Below are positions 34,485 to 43,038 of a stretch of DNA of 64,000 nt, one piece after another. The position numbers and the translations under genes were made by a program. How positions within the stretch are numbered: position 1 is the first letter of the stretch; every line of letters starts with the position of its first letter. This stretch comes from Thozetella sp. PMI_491 (lineage: Eukaryota > Ascomycota > Sordariomycetes > Chaetosphaeriales > Chaetosphaeriaceae): positions 62,001 through 126,000 of the forward strand of contig MU270035.1 of assembly GCA_021432635.1 (NCBI GenBank), in the 5' to 3' direction. The notes under the pieces are model-generated. The model was not told where the DNA came from and searched no databases. It saw only the letters and a list, made by a program, of their open reading frames with translations.

Positions 34485-36311
34485 ATGCCACGATGGTATC
34501 CACTAGGCACGGAAGACGCCGCGTCGCGCGGCTTCAAGAGGCAGCCTGACGACACGCGAATACTCCTTTCCCCTACCGAGAACGGTTCGACTAGCGATGG
34601 AGCAGACGACAGCGAGAACCTCCTCACGTGGGGGTTTAGCGACACCGAATATCGACTGACAGACGATGGTCAAGTCGAGATCACGGGCCGGCGCTATGCT
34701 TCGAGTGGCCAAAGGCTACCGCATCTCTTACCCTGGATCACTAATCTTATGGGGGTTGATATCCCGAAGAAGACAAACGAGCGGCACACTTCCTGGTCTG
34801 TCGATACGAGAGCCAACGAGGGCTTCATGCACGCACTCGAAGACTGGGACGAACAATCAGTCACCCAGGACCTCCACGTCCGCCTGAGACACAGCCACGG
34901 TCACTCCCAGGAAGACGTCTATGATGTTGGCTATGGGCACATCAAGCGAATTCCCGACGTCGTGCTCTTCCCCGGAAGCGTGTCCGAGGTGGAGACTTGC
35001 ATGCAGCTAGCCCGCGAACATGGCGTGCGCCTCCTCCCTTACGGCGGAGGCACGAACGTGAGCGGCGCGCTCAACTGCCCCGAAGACGAGAAGAGGCTCA
35101 TCGCCTCGGTGGGAATGAAGAGAATGTCGCGCGTGCTTTGGGTGGACGCGGTGAATCGACTTGCCAAGATCGAGGCCGGCGCGGTAGGCCGCCATATCGC
35201 CGAGGCGCTTGCAGAGTACGGCATGACGATCGGCCACGAGCCGGACAGCTTCGAGTTCTCCACTCTGGGCGGGTGGATCGCCACCAAGTCGAGTGGCATG
35301 AAGAAAAATAAGTACGGTAACATCGAGGACATTGTCCTTGACGTCGAAATGGTCACATACAACGGCGTTGTCACGCGTGTGGGCGGGTTTCCGCCGCCGA
35401 GAGACGCAATCGGGATGGATATGCAGTCCCTAATTCTCGGCTCAGAGGGCTCTCTCGGTATCATCACCTCGGCAATCGTGAAGATCTTCCCCATTCCCCA
35501 GGTCCAGCGCTATGGCTCCATCCTATTCAAGTCTTTTGGCGACGGACTCGGCTTCATGTACGACTTGGCGCAAACCAACCAAGCGCCGGCCAGCGTGCGG
35601 CTAGTCGATAACGGCCAATTCCAGTTCAGCCAAGCCCTCAAGCCCGCATCCACCGGTTGGCGGGCCATCAAGAGCCGGCTGGAGAAGGCGTATGTGATTG
35701 GGTTTCTCAAGTTCGATCCGGAGCGCATGGTAGCTTGCACCGTCCTCTTTGAGGGCCGAGCTTCCGAAGTCAAGACGCAGGAGCAGACTGTGTATCGACT
35801 CGCCAAGTCCCACGGCGGGATGAAAGCCGGGGCGGAAAACGGCCGACGGGGTTACGAGATGACCTTCGCCATCGCATACATCCGCGATTTCGCTATGGGG
35901 GTTGACTTGATCGCCGAGTCCTTTGAGACGTCCTGTCCGTGGACCTGCGCTCTAGAGCTGTGCGAAGGAGTCAAGCAGCGCGTGCGAGACGAGCACAAGG
36001 CTCGAGGCCTGCCCGGACGGCCCTTCGTCTCGGCGCGCATCAGCCAGGTCTACGATACTGGTGTAACCGTCTACTTCTATCTGGCCATATTCGCCGGCGG
36101 CGTGGCCAAACCTTCAGAGGCATTCGGCGAGCTGGAGCGAGCGGCAAGGGACGAAATCCTGCTCCAAGGCGGCTCGCTCTCCCATCACCACGGGGTGGGA
36201 ACTCTCAGGCGCAAATTTCTCCCGCGCGTCCTTTCGCCGGGCGCCTTGTCTGTGCGAGAGACGGTGGCTCGTGCCATTGATCCAGACGGCGTATTCCGCG
36301 ACCTAGCTTAA
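34485..36311 (+). CDS. Alkyldihydroxyacetonephosphate synthase (AGPS) homologue, intronless
   Basis: FAD enzyme of 608 aa. AGPS replaces the acyl group of acyl-DHAP with a fatty alcohol, making the ether bond of ether lipids. The ATG at 34485 is used; an upstream in-frame TTG is ignored. The VAO-type FAD domain shows PYGGGTNVSGAL (about 185-196) and EFSTLGGWIATKSSGMKKNK (about 257-276), continuing YGNIEDIV, an AGPS signature. The C-terminal part shows VRLVDNGQFQF, FETSCPWTCALELC, the YFY motif near residue 530 and SLSHHHGVG (about 564-572), the histidine cluster needed for catalysis. The family's length and order are complete. No C-terminal SKL-type PTS1 (ends FRDLA) and no clear N-terminal PTS2 is seen, so peroxisomal location is doubtful. 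AGPS is widely absent from Dikarya as far as I know, and this gene is intronless, so transfer is plausible. Confidence 0.92.
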   Translation: MPRWYPLGTEDAASRGFKRQPDDTRILLSPTENGSTSDGADDSENLLTWGFSDTEYRLTDDGQVEITGRRYASSGQRLPHLLPWITNLMGVDIPKKTNERHTSWSVDTRANEGFMHALEDWDEQSVTQDLHVRLRHSHGHSQEDVYDVGYGHIKRIPDVVLFPGSVSEVETCMQLAREHGVRLLPYGGGTNVSGALNCPEDEKRLIASVGMKRMSRVLWVDAVNRLAKIEAGAVGRHIAEALAEYGMTIGHEPDSFEFSTLGGWIATKSSGMKKNKYGNIEDIVLDVEMVTYNGVVTRVGGFPPPRDAIGMDMQSLILGSEGSLGIITSAIVKIFPIPQVQRYGSILFKSFGDGLGFMYDLAQTNQAPASVRLVDNGQFQFSQALKPASTGWRAIKSRLEKAYVIGFLKFDPERMVACTVLFEGRASEVKTQEQTVYRLAKSHGGMKAGAENGRRGYEMTFAIAYIRDFAMGVDLIAESFETSCPWTCALELCEGVKQRVRDEHKARGLPGRPFVSARISQVYDTGVTVYFYLAIFAGGVAKPSEAFGELERAARDEILLQGGSLSHHHGVGTLRRKFLPRVLSPGALSVRETVARAIDPDGVFRDLA

Positions 36312-36855
36312 TTCAGATGCACAAGATAAGCTGGTGCACAACGCTCTGCGTCGCTTGACAGGTACCTAAGGGTACCTAAGGTTGGGCATTGTCAGGTGGG
36401 GTGCTTACCTTGGCGCAGCCGTGGCTAGCCAAGAATGGATGACAAGGCAGGTAAGGCTAACCTTGTACGACGAATATTGCGAGTTCCATGCAGCTTCGGG
36501 CAGGAGTGCTTAGTTGTTCGACAGATTACCCATATTTGTAGGGCATACACTTGCCTTGAGAGAGAGAATAGGAACATTTATCGTATCCTGATGTAGCGCT
36601 GCGCATTATGCGCGGCCTCGCGTGGTCTTCGTCTCCCACTATTGGCTGTTCCGGGTGACAATTAAAATCGCACTCCCCGGACCTATTAGAAGTACGGAAC
36701 AACCTGTACACTATTCTAGAGCGAGCGGCGAATAGAGGTAGTACTTCGTGCACCGATCATGGAGCCGTGGGGGATATCTTCCTCCATGCCCGTGCCACAG
36801 TTTCCCATCGGCGTGATCCTCGGGGTTTATTTGAAGGATCCGGAGTGAAAACGCT
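36312..36855. other. Intergenic DNA downstream of AGPS homologue
   Basis: No gene recognised. A short tandem GGTACCTAAG duplication lies near 36360-36380. Ends at the target-site TA of the MITE. Confidence 0.4.
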
Positions 36856-36857
36856 TA

Positions 36858-37293
36858 ACGTAATCCATATGTGGGTGGATCATACAAGTGGATGGATCAC
36901 TTCAAAACACACACAATATCGAAGATTTCTTAGCTTTCTAGCACCATCAATTCTCGCTCAAGTATTATATAACTTCTACATAGTTATTTATACAGGCACC
37001 TATATCCGTTAAGATTTTATTTAAAAATTTAAAATATTTTTAGTGAGTCTATTGAGAAAATAAATAAAAGTGGAGAATTACATTCTCCACTTTTTTATTT
37101 TACAGCCAAGGGAGTTTTTAAAAAGTCTAAAGAAAATAAATATAGGTTTATTATCATCTTTAAAGAGTGTAGTGTATGTTTCATAATTATCCAATTTAAT
37201 TTGGTGGTGTTAGAAAGCTAAGAAATTCTCGATTTTGTGTGTGTTTTGAAGTGATCCATCCACTTGTATGATCCACCCACATATGGATTACGT
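36858..37293. mobile_element. MITE-like element with about 92-bp terminal inverted repeats and TA target-site duplication
   Basis: Element of 436 bp. The left end ACGTAATCCATATGTGGG matches the reverse complement of the right end over about 92 bp with only a few mismatches. TA flanks both ends (36856-36857 and 37294-37295), the target duplication of Tc1/mariner-type transposons. The 250-bp centre is AT-rich, has no transposase and contains a small hairpin GTGGAGAAT/ATTCTCCAC near 37070-37092. Non-autonomous; high arm similarity suggests recent activity or little RIP. Confidence 0.85.
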
Positions 37294-37475
37294 TACAGAA
37301 GCTGCGACGAAAGATAATGGCGAGTTGGATTTTGTTGATTAGTCTGAGTGGGCCACGCCAACGATGTCAAAAGATGTTCTTTCTTCCCACAAGTAAAATG
37401 CTAGGTTATCATTGTCAATGATACCAGAGCTGATACATACGACCATACCCACTGGAGAACTCGGGATCCCATCCG

Positions 37476-37608
37476 CTCTCCCCTAGATAAGCCAGTAAGA
37501 GGAGGCTTAGTAGTTGGGGATTGCTCAGGCTTATCTAGGGGAGAGTAAAGGGATAAGAAGGCTGAGTTTTTAGAGAGGCTTATCTAGGGGAGAGTAAGGG
37601 ATAAGAAG
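37476..37608. repeat. Short direct and inverted repeats (GGCTTATCTAGGGGAGAG motif)
   Basis: A 33-bp unit beginning GGCTTATCTAGGGGAGAG occurs at 37528-37560 and 37577-37608 as direct copies, with one base indel between them. Its first 18 bases are present inverted at 37476-37493. This is probably the end of another small transposable element inserted next to the MITE. Confidence 0.6.
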
Positions 37609-37827
37609 AACTGCCTTAGTTATTGTGTAGGTCTGTGTATTGCCCTACTTTTTAGTGTCTATTATTTACAGTAGCCCCTTATTTACATACCTATCTATAT
37701 ATCTATATTCCTAGACTCTAGCCTTATTTTCTATTAAGATAATTAAATCTATACCCCTTTTATTATTATTGTTGGATTGCCACGCCATCACATATAAAGC
37801 TCCCTATATAAAAGCTCTCTATATAAA

Positions 37828-37916
37828 ACACTGACCTTAGTGGGAGTTGAACCTTTAACCTTACGGTTGCTTACAAGCCCCGTTACGACGGCTACCCAAC
37901 TAAGCTGTTTGCACGT
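37828..37916 (-). repeat. tRNA-derived SINE-like sequence or tRNA pseudogene
   Basis: On the minus strand an A-box-like AGCTTAGTTGGG and a perfect B-box GGTTCAACTCC are spaced as in a tRNA gene, but the acceptor arms do not pair and the anticodon arm is degenerate. That suits the tRNA-related head of a fungal SINE or a tRNA relic. A duplicated AGCTCYCTATATAAA lies just upstream on the plus strand (37798-37829). Confidence 0.45.
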
Positions 37917-38285
37917 ATCTGTTCCATACCTTACTATCTATTAGCCTCGACCGTAGCCAAACCTATATAGTTGACCACATCCCTACGCATGTGGGCATAT
38001 GGTCAAGCACGCATGCTGTTCCAATATAATACGCTACGTTCTACTTGCTCGTTCCCATACTATTTACGCTTGTGCTCTTAAATCTCGATCAATCCTTATG
38101 CCTTGACTACCATTGTGATTCTGACGATCAGCCCATTACAACGGGCTATATCTCACCCTTGTACGGCTATAATTGACTCTACAATCGAGCAGTTTACCTC
38201 CCTGCTTGATATCCTTATACGGATCCCCGCACGAAGCTCTCATCGACGATCCGGTCCTCCCTGCGATCCACCAGACCTTACGACA

Positions 38286-38835
38286 CTATAAAGGGCTACT
38301 ACTAATAAGTATATAACTATTATATAGCAACTGCTTAAAAAGAGTACTAATATTAATACAAAGGATAAGGATAGCTAGACACTACTATAAAGGGCTACTG
38401 CTAATAGGTATATAACTATTGTGTAGTAATTACTTAAAAGGGGCGCTAATATCAATGTAAAGGATAAGAATAGCTAGATGCTACTATGGGTGGCTACTGC
38501 CAGCCTGGGCGAGGCTATTGTGTGGTGGAGCGAGGAGGTCGTGCAGCAGGGCGAGGAGGTTATACAACAGCTGCTTGAGAAGGGCGTCGACGTCGATACA
38601 AGGGAGAATTATAGCCAGACTCCACTATTAGAGGCTGCTACTATAAAGTATAAGGCTATTGTGTAGCAGCTGCTTAAGAAGGGCACTAACGTCAACACAA
38701 GGGACAATTACAGCCAGACTCTACTATCAGGGGCTACTACTAAGGGGTATAAGGCTATCATATAGCAGCTGCTTAAGAAGAGTGCCAATATTAAGGTAAG
38801 AGATGGCTCTAGCCAGACGCTGTTATAGTGGGCTG
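38286..38835 (+). pseudogene. Decayed ankyrin-repeat gene fragment
   Basis: At least five consecutive ankyrin units can be read in frame, each with the core QLLKKGxNVNTRDNYSQTLL or variants. They are interrupted by TAG stops at the position where repeats have CAG (Gln) or CGG, i.e. C-to-T changes. One unit (38478-38666) still reads without a stop and includes QLLEKGVDVDTRENYSQT. Start and end are missing. Parent genes of this type usually carry NACHT or purine-nucleosidase domains before the ankyrins. Confidence 0.8.
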
Positions 38836-39151
38836 CGGGCCGTCCGATCCCCGCTCTGCACCTGCCCATTTCCGTGGAGATCTTCACGGAGCGGGATTGG
38901 CGGCCCTTCACTTGAACTAGAAGCGCGTCTAAGCCGGCTTGGTGTGAGGTTGCGACTGCTCTTAGGAACCTAACTTCTCGTGTCACTCTCTGGAGAACAT
39001 CTTGTAAGCTGATTTGCCTTCTTCTCTTCTCTAATTCTACGAAAGCCACTATGATAGTTACTGTTGAGATATACACCTATAATTAAAGCCGCCAAGCCCG
39101 TGAACTATCACCCGCTTTGGAACATTAACTTCCTCTCGTACCTCGTATTCT

Positions 39152-39338
39152 CCAATAATTGCTATTTTTCGTCATCAAGATCCTCGGATACCGGATGAAC
39201 AGTCAGTTTCAAGTGGGGGAGGCTGGTAATTTTTGCGCTAAACACCATCTTCGCATCGAACCCATTGTACCCTATCAACATCATGTGGCAGGTGTCATTG
39301 AACGAGGCATGCGAACTATGCGTGAGAAATCTAACCCT

Positions 39339-39373
<35 letters not shown>

Positions 39374-39720
39374 AATTGAGGTGGGAAGACGAATGGCCCA
39401 AATTTTCACCGAAAAGTCTCAGGACTTTCTTCGCAACTCGTTGATCCCGGAGATTCTCTAGCCGGCGGCCATTGAACATTCCGTTTGGCTATGTAACAGA
39501 GCGCCAACAAAGGCGCTTGATCGGATGAATCTATGAGAGGCCATCTACGGCATCAAGCCTGATCTGAGCAGGGAACATGTCTTTGCCAGCCGAATGTTCG
39601 TTACCCTAGCCGCAGAAATAGTAAAAAATGACCTTCCAAAACTCCATGGACAACGCGGTTGGTTAGGGTACTTTATAGAATGCGAGACCGAGTCTGTGTA
39701 CAAAGTCTACTCTTCCCATA
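39152..39720 (+). pseudogene. Ty1/copia retrotransposon integrase fragment
   Basis: In one frame the translation gives FCAKHHLRIEPIVPYQHH, GVIERGMRTMREKSN, AAIEHSVWLCNRAPTKALD, EAIYGIKPDLSREHVFASRM and LPKLHGQRGWLGYFI. This is the order of the copia integrase core and its C-terminal side, with stops at about 39460 and 39534. A run of about 11 ATG trinucleotides (about 39338-39371) is inserted in frame. Gag, protease and reverse transcriptase and LTRs are not visible nearby, so it is a truncated relic. Confidence 0.85.
39338..39371 (+). repeat. (ATG)n microsatellite
   Basis: About eleven tandem ATG units inside the copia integrase relic, reading as a Met run. It is a simple-sequence expansion after the element lost function. 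Confidence 0.9.
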
Positions 39721-40280
39721 CGAGCCCCGCAATTAGCGCGGAAGCGAGAGAGCACGAGGCAGCGCTTCCAGCACCGCCCTAGCTCCATAGCTCCTTGCCC
39801 CGACCCCCACGACCAGTCTCTGTCCGGCCGGCCCGTCAGCTTTCCTTTCCTTCTGGCTCCGGAGTCTCCAGGCTTGAATGCTAGTCTGCCCTCCGGCCGG
39901 AAGGGACGACAACTCGACGGCTGCTTTGCATCGTCGGGGAAATGACCCAGCGTGCAGATGCCATTCGCCGGCTCTTCCACGAGCAAGCCATGGCCTAGTC
40001 TCTGCGCAGCCGCGCTTGGCGCCGAATCAGACAATGTGAATTTCTCGGTAGGCATGCTCAGCCTTGCTCGTAGCAGTCGACAAATCGCAACCGGCTCCAG
40101 CCGCCGGTGGCGCCTGTCCCGTGATGGCCAGCAGGTTCAGCTGTCATCACAGCCAGATATCTCTCAGTTCCTTACAACGACCGCTCCTTCAACCGCGCTA
40201 TATCAACCTGTCGGCTGGTTTGCCGGCGATGCTGCTGACGAGCGACCCCGCATCCCTGCGACACGTCAGAGCGGCCAACA

Positions 40281-41090
40281 ATGGCGCCGTCTAGCACAAT
40301 CCCAGGCCAGCGTTACGAGAACCAAGGAACTGCACAACATGTTGGCCCTGGATATAACAAGTAGATTCCGCCATCGATTCCGCCAGCGACTAAGTCGCTT
40401 CAGGCAGTGTTACTAACGCAGTATAATTCCAGCACCTATAATACGCATCATCATCGCATCGTCATACACATCTGCAAGGTACGTTCAGCTACAACCCTCC
40501 ACCTTAACACTTCCAAATCTAACACCAGCCTTCAACACATAGACACACAAAGCAAAGACCGCTGCTTGGAGTACCTACGAGTGACGGACCCCCGCGACGA
40601 TAAGACGCGCATCGAACAGACCAAGGGCCGCCTTTCGACGGCGCGTACTGCTAGATCCTCCGCCATCCTAAAGTCCGAAGATGGCGAGACGACGAAGGTG
40701 GCCGCCTGCTCTGGATCAAGTGTGATCCTGGCAAGTGCAAGACGATGCTGCTCTGCGGCCTTATTAAACAGCCGGAAGCGGAGACGAAATTGAGAGACGC
40801 AGAGTCCAGGACGCTGCTCTCCTAATTCTTCTGCCAGGCTACCGACCGGCGTATTAACAACGCCCAGGCTGTACTGCGCGGCCTGCTGTACCTCCTTACG
40901 AAGCAGCAGCCGGCGCTTCTCTCGCATGTGCAAGACAAATACGCAGACCCACAAGGATCGCCTTCTAACGGCGCGAACGACTGGGCGGCGCTACGCAATA
41001 TATTCGTAAATATACTACGTGATCAGGGCCCGGGGGAGATTTATTTAATCATCGACGCTCTCGACAAGTGCAGATTGTCGTTGCAGCTCT
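40281..41090 (+). pseudogene. Decayed NACHT-type NLR gene (Gly/Asn-rich N-terminal motif plus partial NTPase)
   Basis: Short N-terminal motifs RYENQGTAQHVGPGYNK and QYNSSTYNTHHH resemble the Gly/Asn repeats placed before NACHT domains in NWD2-type fungal NLRs. After a plausible intron (GTACGT...ACATAG) follow DRCLEYLRVTDPRDDKTRIE, then after a frameshift LLWIKCDPGKCKTMLLCG (Walker A with Cys for both Gly/Gly-type positions), FFCQATDRRINNAQAVLRGL and the Walker B IYLIIDALDKCRL. Disruptions: a frameshift near 40625, TAG in place of a Trp codon near 40652, a stop near 40821 and loss of everything after about 41090. Not functional. Confidence 0.8.
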
Positions 41091-41099
41091 GCTAGTCCT

Positions 41100-41454
41100 T
41101 TTTGTGGGGATAGAAAGTCGACAAACTACGTAGCTGAGAATGGGAACACTACATCGTAAACATCGTAAATCATATCATCATTTACCGTGAGAACCCTTAG
41201 CCAACCAACGCGGCGCGAACAGATTGCGTCCGTTTTGTCCCGAAGTGTTACCCGTGAAGAAACCAGGCCAGGTAGAATTGTACATCCCGGCGATAAAACT
41301 TTGGGGGCTAGGAAAGAAAGTTGACCAAAAAAGGGGGGGTCAAACTACCAATTGTCTGGGCCTTGATAACAGCCATCCTGTTTTCCCCAGTCCATCAACT
41401 TGAGTTGCTGGTAGGAAAAGAATTGCAATTGTCTCAGTAATGTTTGCAGAACAC
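41100..41454. other. Intergenic DNA
   Basis: No gene recognised between the NACHT relic and the 3' end of the DUF6594 gene. A short G run lies near 41330. Confidence 0.35.
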
Positions 41455-43038
41455 TCACTGGTTCTGGACGAAGACGACCAACACAGCAGAGAAGCTATAT
41501 CAATAATAAGCTTTATTACTTAGCTGGATGGGAAAACTAGAAAACTTACGCGGCTGTCGCAGTAAAGATCTGAATTCGCGACGTTGAACAATCCGTAAGA
41601 ATGATCAAGCCTATGGCGAATAGCATGGTGAACCCGCCGATATAGAGAAGTTTGTGCATTGCTTTTAAGAGCACCGATTAATAGTCAGCAGGTCTGAGAT
41701 GAGCTTGATGAACGATGATAACAAACTGTCCTATCCATCAAGCAGAAATTCAATGGGCCCATTGAGCTAGACAAAGGCGGTCTGGGTCAAGAATGCATGA
41801 TGGGAACACCACATACTTCCTTGGGCAGTGCTAAGGATGCCAATTGCCACCGTAGGCAGAACACAAGCAACCACGGTAGCAACAGACGACGCGATGAATT
41901 GCATCCACTTTTCAGAATATGTCTCCTTCACATCATCGGTCAGCACATTTCACATCCATTGTGAGAAGGCATCGCTTTCACTTACCAGTCCGTTTTTCTT
42001 TCGTTCCTCTTCACTCTTCTTCTCCCTCTGTTGCCTCTGGCCCTCTTCGTCCGGCGACTTGATAGACTTGCTCCACCCGAAGGAGAATCGATAATAAATC
42101 AACAACTTGTTCCACAGAGAATATCTGATAGAGTGAATGACTGGGACACAGTCGTGGGAGATCCATCGAACGAATCGATCCCTCTCATACTTTGAAGGCA
42201 GCGTGACAAGGTCGAGCTTTGGACCCTTTGGCTGCCAGAACAGCTTCACTGGAAGCCAGAGAAGTCTCTTCCAAATGTGCCCCCCCTCTTCTTCGTCCTG
42301 GGTTAGTTTCCCCCAAGCCTTGCTTCCCGAACCGATGATAGAGAGATTACCATTCTCGGACCTCGTGAGCCAGACTCGAAGTGCGTCGACATTGTGACAG
42401 TCGGGCTCTGGTAGTTGTGTGACTTCTTTATAGAGAACAAGAGCCTCGTCTAAGTCGCAGACAACAGGTTAGTTCGCACAAGGATGTGTTGATGCTGGCG
42501 TTGATATCTTACTGTACTCCTTAAGCGTCGTTCTGATCTTGCAGACCAGGTCCCACTGCTGCCTTTGTTCCGACCCCACCGGAAACCTTTCGCCACATTG
42601 GACAAGCTTTCGGGCATTGCTTTCATATCCACGTCTAGACATGCTGTCCAATGACTCGAACTGATGCAGTTTGTTTTCAAGATACGCGAGCTCGACCTGG
42701 TAGTAAAGCAAATTCTGAATATTCAGCTCAAGAAAGCGAGAGAACGACGCAATGCCAGGTTTTTGGGCCATGAGATTTGCAACTCGTGGCCATCCCTCAA
42801 CTCTGTCACAGACAAGATCGGGCGATGAAGATTCCGGGCTCACGATAGCTATCGGACGGTTGCCTGAGTGGTTGTGAAGGAGGTGCACGGCCGAGCCGGA
42901 CATCATTGACGTCGGCTCGCTTCCGTTGGAAACGGACCGCGGGCTACTCGTCACAGACGGTATGCTCGTATCTGTGCTTGACATCGCGTCGTCGGTCCGA
43001 GGGATGCCAAGGGAGTCCATGGTGACTCGACCCTCCAT
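41455..43038 (-). CDS. DUF6594-domain membrane protein
   Basis: Fungal protein of unknown function with C-terminal membrane helices. The first ATG with a good frame is at 43036-43038 (MEGRVTMDSLG); a second at 43018-43020 is possible. After a Ser-rich N-terminus the family core appears: FSRFLELNIQNLLYYQVELA and YLENKLHQFE. Exons 42513-43038 and 41986-42449 are clear; the latter ends in a charged helical stretch (EEGQRQQREKKSEEER). Later exons encode ETYSEKWMQFIASSVATVVA with a first hydrophobic helix, then HKLLYIGGFTMLFAIGLIIL, and FSAVLVVFVQNQ with a stop at 41455-41457. The three terminal hydrophobic segments fit the family. Intron borders around 41925 and 41820-41660 are approximate. Such genes are often found near HET and NLR loci. 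Confidence 0.8.

Noticed and set aside
37000-37120. Small hairpin GTGGAGAAT...ATTCTCCAC as an independent terminator-like element
   Set aside because: It lies at the centre of the MITE and is explained by that element's symmetrical structure.
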